From CAWBQO01 sp963790965 (GTDB lineage: Bacteria; Bacteroidota; Rhodothermia; Rhodothermales; DASSAV01): a stretch of DNA of 64,000 nucleotides. The stretch covers positions 372,001 to 436,000 of the forward strand of contig CAWBQO010000001.1 of NCBI GenBank assembly GCA_963790965.1, given 5' to 3'. The position numbers and the translations under genes were made by a program. Below are positions 60,790-64,000 of this stretch, one piece after another (the stretch's first letter is position 1; each line of letters opens with the position of its first letter). The notes under the pieces are model-generated. The model was not told the DNA's origin. It did not search any database and was given only the letters and a program-made list of their open reading frames with translations.

Positions 60790-62049
60790 ATGACACGCTT
60801 AACATGGGCCTCCGCCGCGCGGCGTCTCTTTCCTCTTATGGCCCTCTGCCTGCTCGGCGCTTGCGCACATGCGCCGCGCGGAGGCAGCGGCGAGGCCGGG
60901 CCTGTTGCCGCTCCTTTGCTGCCTCCGGAGGGCAAGGTGCTCTTCTTCATGGGTCAAGACACCGAGTCGCTCGTGGCGTACAAGGAGGAAGCGCTCGACC
61001 GCGACCCGTCGCTCCCCCGCCCCGGTGGGATTACCCTCTACACGAACATTTCTGAAGGGCGAGGTAGCGGGGTGCTGGACGGCATCTACGCCGCGACGAA
61101 TTATGGCTCGGGCACGGTGGCTTTCGCGCCAACGCTGGCGCGCTTTCCCGGCGCTTCGCTCGCGCTGGGGCTAGACCTCAACGACAACCAGAACGGCTGC
61201 CGGAATATTCATTTGCGCGCGATCGGCGGCCTCGCCGATGGCGACACCGTCACGACCGCCGACGTGCAGCGGTACCGCGGTTATGTCGATTCGCTCCTGA
61301 CGTACCTCAAAGAGCTGGACCGGCCCGTTTTCTTGCGCATCGGCTACGAGTTCGATGGTCCGTGGAATTGCTACCGGCCGGAGCCGTATAAAGCGGCCTT
61401 TCGCTACATAGCGAGCCGGATCACGAGCGCCGGCGCTACGAACGTCGCAACCGTGTGGCAGACGGCCGCCTATCCGCGCAACCAGGGCGCGTACACCTCC
61501 ACAGATCCCGACCTGCTCGGCCGCTACTATCCCGGCGACGATGCAGTGGACTGGGTCGCGCTCTCCCGCTTCTTTGGAAAAACGTCCGCGGACGAGCAGT
61601 GGTCGTGCAGCGCGCTCAGCCCGGAATGGTTTAGTCCGCACATCGATCCGACCGTTCTGCACGAACGCTTGCTGGACTTTGCCCGTGCGCACGGCAAGCC
61701 GGTCATGATCGCGGAGGCCGCCCCGCAGGGGTTTCAGGTGGACGTATCCACAGCCTCGTGCATCTTTTCCCATCGAGACCGTCCTATCGGCGCGGAGCGG
61801 CTCTGGAACCTGTGGTACCGGGACTTCTTCGACTTCATACAGGACAATCGCGATGTTATTCGCGCCGCCGCGTACATTAACGCGGACTGGGACAACCAGC
61901 CCATGTGGCACTGCGACGATGATGCCCTCGCCGGGTCGGCCGCGTGTCCGCAAGGCTACTGGGGCGACAGCCGGGTGCAGGCGAACCCGGAGATCCTGCG
62001 CCGGTGGAGGGCCGAACTCCAGAAGCCCCTCTTCGTGCAGCCCGAATGA
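60790..62049 (+). CDS. GH26-like endoglycosidase lipoprotein
   Basis: A 419-residue lipoprotein (MTRLTWASAARRLFPLMALC, lipobox LLGAC, Cys near residue 24). The barrel shows KVLFFMGQDTESLVAYKEEA, VFLRIGYEFDGPWNCYRPEP (putative acid/base Glu in GYEFDG), NVATVWQTAAY, YYPGDDAVDWVALSRFFG, which is a strong GH26 landmark, and KPVMIAEAAPQGFQV with the putative nucleophile Glu. GH26 enzymes are mostly endo-beta-mannanases; related barrels act on other polymers. It probably sits on the outer or inner membrane periplasmic face. Paired with the GH2 gene and functionally close to the GH5-GH27-epimerase operon at 22-26 kb. Confidence 0.82.
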   Translation: MTRLTWASAARRLFPLMALCLLGACAHAPRGGSGEAGPVAAPLLPPEGKVLFFMGQDTESLVAYKEEALDRDPSLPRPGGITLYTNISEGRGSGVLDGIYAATNYGSGTVAFAPTLARFPGASLALGLDLNDNQNGCRNIHLRAIGGLADGDTVTTADVQRYRGYVDSLLTYLKELDRPVFLRIGYEFDGPWNCYRPEPYKAAFRYIASRITSAGATNVATVWQTAAYPRNQGAYTSTDPDLLGRYYPGDDAVDWVALSRFFGKTSADEQWSCSALSPEWFSPHIDPTVLHERLLDFARAHGKPVMIAEAAPQGFQVDVSTASCIFSHRDRPIGAERLWNLWYRDFFDFIQDNRDVIRAAAYINADWDNQPMWHCDDDALAGSAACPQGYWGDSRVQANPEILRRWRAELQKPLFVQPE

Positions 62050-62060
62050 GAGGGGGCGGA

Positions 62061-64000
62061 TTAGTCTATGTGCGGAAGGCTCGGCAAGCCGTCGCCCGGC
62101 GCCAGATGGCTCTTGGAAAGACGAACCGTCTCCGTCCGGGTGCCGCCTAGTTCAAAACCTTGCAGCAGGCGGCGCAGGTCATCCGTGAGCCGGTTCAACC
62201 CGTCGGCCAACTGCGCGATCTGCGACACGCCGAGGGCGGACTCGTGAGAGACAGTCGAAATTGCGTCGACGCTCCGCGCAATCTGTTCGCTGGTGGCGGA
62301 TTGCTCCTCGCTTGCCGCTGCTATCTGCGTCACCCGGTCCACCACCGACTGCGCCTCGCCAACGACCTTCTCCAGTGACGCGCGCGCGCGCCCGGCGAGA
62401 TCAATACCGCTCTCGACCTCCTCTCCACCCTGCTTCATCGCGACCACAGCCGCGCCCGCCTCGTGCTGGATGGCCGCTACCATGTCCGCGATCTTTTTCG
62501 TAGCCGCCCCCGTCCGTTCAGCGAGCTTCCGCACCTCGTCCGCTACGACCGCGAAGCCGCGGCCGTGCTCTCCGGCCCGCGCCGCCTCAATGGCCGCGTT
62601 GAGCGCCAACAGGTTAGTCTGGTCCGCGATGCCGTCGATAACTTCCGTGATCTCGCCGATCTCGCGGCTCGATGCGCCAAGGCGCAGGACCGTCTCGGAC
62701 GCGCTTCGCACCACATCGGCTATCTTTTCGATCTTCTCTACGGTCTCGGCGACGACCCGGCTCCCCTCCGACGCCGCAGCCCCGTTTCCTTCCGCCACAC
62801 CCGCCGCTTCGCCAGCCGAGCGGGTGTTCTCCATGATGGTGCGCACCATCTCTTCGACCGCCGCGGCTACCTCGCCGGACTGCGCGGACTGCTCTTGCGC
62901 CCCGGCAGCCAGTTCCTCGCTGGAAGCCGATATTTGCGTTGCCGAACTGGCAGTGGCCTCAACCGCTGCGTGTACTTCTTCGATCGTGCGTCGGATATTG
63001 GCAACCGCGTCGTTAAATCCCGCAAACAGCTTCCCTATTTCGTCGTTCTTCGTGGCGGACAGGCTCGCCGTGAGGTCGCCGGCCGAGAAGCGTTCCATCT
63101 CGCGCAGCATCAGCGCCGTGCTTTCCGCGAGGTAGTTGCGCTCGGCCTCGGATGCGCGGGCGAGATCCTGGGCGGCGCGAGCGTTCTCTTCCGCTTTTTC
63201 CTGCGCCACCATCCCCTTGCGGCGGGCGTCCTGCAACCCCTCAACCATCTTGTTGAAAGCCGTGCCGAGTCGGCCGATTTCGTCGTCCAAGTCGACCGGA
63301 ACCCTTACGTCCAGATCGCCGGCCCCGATTTTCGTAGCTATCTCCAGCAGCCCGCCGACGCGGCGTTGCACCTTATGCCGCAGTATGAACCACATCGTAC
63401 CAACCAGCAAGAAAAGCACCGCGACTATGCCGAGAACTGTCGCAAATGCCGTGTGTATGACTGCCTGCATCACTTCCGGGTGGTAGATGCCGGCCACAAC
63501 GGTGTATCCCCAGTTTTCGTATGGCGCCCGAACCAACTCCCAGTCCGTGCTTTCTGCTGCAGCGGATATCCCCTCTGCCGTCATGTTGGAAGAATGAAAG
63601 AGGACCATACCATCGGCATTCAGAAGTGCGACAAAGCCCTTCTCAAGCACCCGTCCATCGGCCATGAGTTCACCAAGACGTTCAAAAGCAGTAATGGGCT
63701 GCCCTGAGAAGCTCGCGCCGATGATGTTGCCCGTTCCATCTCGAATGGGCGCATAGGCACCGAGGTATTGCTGCCCCACGACATCCACCGTTCCGAAATA
63801 GGGTTTGCCTTCCATCAGGGCGGCATAGGCGCGGGTGCTCTGGGAGAGTGTCGTCCCGGTTGCTCGGCCCCCGTCCGTCGTTTTCACGTTGGTAGAGACC
63901 CGCACGAAATCTATTCCGCTGCGCACGAACAGCGTTGACATTCCGCCCATGGTTCCGGCCACTTCATCCACGATGGCGGTCTCTCCCGTCTGGTTGTGCG
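62061..64000 (-). CDS. Methyl-accepting chemotaxis protein, N-terminus outside the window
   Basis: At least 646 residues, open to the window edge; the GTG at 63971 is internal. The periplasmic Cache-type sensor is seen in TRAYAALMEGKPYFGTVDVVGQQYLGAYAPIRDG-type sequence (split here only for reading), followed by a membrane segment (FATVLGIVAVLFLLVGTMWF), a HAMP domain (VGGLLEIATKIGAGDLDVRV), a linker helix with a second HAMP-like part (EMERFSAGDLTASLSA) and the signalling domain with hairpin tip DQTNLLALNAAIEAARAGEH GRGFAVVADEVRKLAERT. It would signal through CheA/CheW; no che genes are in the window. It converges on the GH26-like gene, 11 bp apart, so it may sense sugars, by inference. Confidence 0.95.
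   Translation of the reverse strand, partial: HNQTGETAIVDEVAGTMGGMSTLFVRSGIDFVRVSTNVKTTDGGRATGTTLSQSTRAYAALMEGKPYFGTVDVVGQQYLGAYAPIRDGTGNIIGASFSGQPITAFERLGELMADGRVLEKGFVALLNADGMVLFHSSNMTAEGISAAAESTDWELVRAPYENWGYTVVAGIYHPEVMQAVIHTAFATVLGIVAVLFLLVGTMWFILRHKVQRRVGGLLEIATKIGAGDLDVRVPVDLDDEIGRLGTAFNKMVEGLQDARRKGMVAQEKAEENARAAQDLARASEAERNYLAESTALMLREMERFSAGDLTASLSATKNDEIGKLFAGFNDAVANIRRTIEEVHAAVEATASSATQISASSEELAAGAQEQSAQSGEVAAAVEEMVRTIMENTRSAGEAAGVAEGNGAAASEGSRVVAETVEKIEKIADVVRSASETVLRLGASSREIGEITEVIDGIADQTNLLALNAAIEAARAGEHGRGFAVVADEVRKLAERTGAATKKIADMVAAIQHEAGAAVVAMKQGGEEVESGIDLAGRARASLEKVVGEAQSVVDRVTQIAAASEEQSATSEQIARSVDAISTVSHESALGVSQIAQLADGLNRLTDDLRRLLQGFELGGTRTETVRLSKSHLAPGDGLPSLPHID

Noticed and set aside
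1..64000. tRNA, rRNA, integrase or prophage genes
   Set aside because: None was recognised on either strand; the mobile signal is limited to small repeats and the GIY-YIG gene.

Overview
The window looks like chromosomal DNA of a high-GC member of the Bacteroidota/Rhodothermota side of the tree (Rhodothermia-like). This is an inference. Two secreted proteins (51767-52522 and 56367-57881) end in type IX secretion-style sorting domains (Tyr/His-Pro-Asn-Pro-Phe start, VxLEVFDLLGR core, short basic end). The sequence is visibly GC-rich and gene-dense. No rRNA, tRNA, integrase or CRISPR array was seen.

Layout. (1) 1-21855 is an exopolysaccharide locus. A plus-strand operon carries GT4 glycosyltransferases, a Wzy-like polymerase and a WcaF-like acetyltransferase. 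Two large minus-strand secreted proteins follow that share an N-terminal module (10234-14848), then a minus-strand GT4, an SLBB protein and a Wzc-type tyrosine autokinase (17490-21855). Three unrelated repeat blocks (2286-3324, 7171-10233, about 15230-17440) fill the gaps; the second contains a GIY-YIG nuclease gene. (2) 22148-25856 is a minus-strand glycan-degradation operon (GH5, GH27 alpha-galactosidase, exported AGE-type 2-epimerase). Together with the GH2 and GH26-like enzymes at 58978-62049 it suggests use of a galactomannan-type polymer. (3) 26142-30885 is housekeeping: lipoate ligase, SDR, MarC, an OxyR-type regulator with a clear operator, and an Rnk-like factor. (4) 30892-38401 is a RiPP (ribosomally made, modified peptide) cluster of lasso-peptide type: nucleotidyltransferase, PqqD/RRE protein, asparagine-synthase-like cyclase, two precursors, HPr-kinase-like protein and ABC exporter. 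Both precursors carry the lasso leader motif but have cores of about 75 residues, and no B2 leader peptidase is visible. (5) 38605-48851 holds TrkH, a WecA/TagO-like initiating transferase, two paralogous small unknown proteins, a giant multi-PAS hybrid kinase and a YjbH-like protein. (6) 48860-57881 holds feoAB, two secreted sorting-domain proteins, two lipoproteins and a second YjbH-like protein. (7) 58978-64000 holds the GH2 and GH26-like enzymes and a chemoreceptor that runs off the window.

The main unusual signals are: the RiPP cluster with over-long lasso-type precursors; a miniature inverted-repeat element present as two single copies of about 170 bp and one internally amplified copy of about 1 kb; a nuclease gene embedded in its own repeat field; a recurrent 15-nt palindrome TGCGC-TTTYG-GCGCA near several minus-strand starts; a duplicated N-terminal module fused to different secreted domains; and a pair of small unknown paralogs beside a (GA)11 tract.
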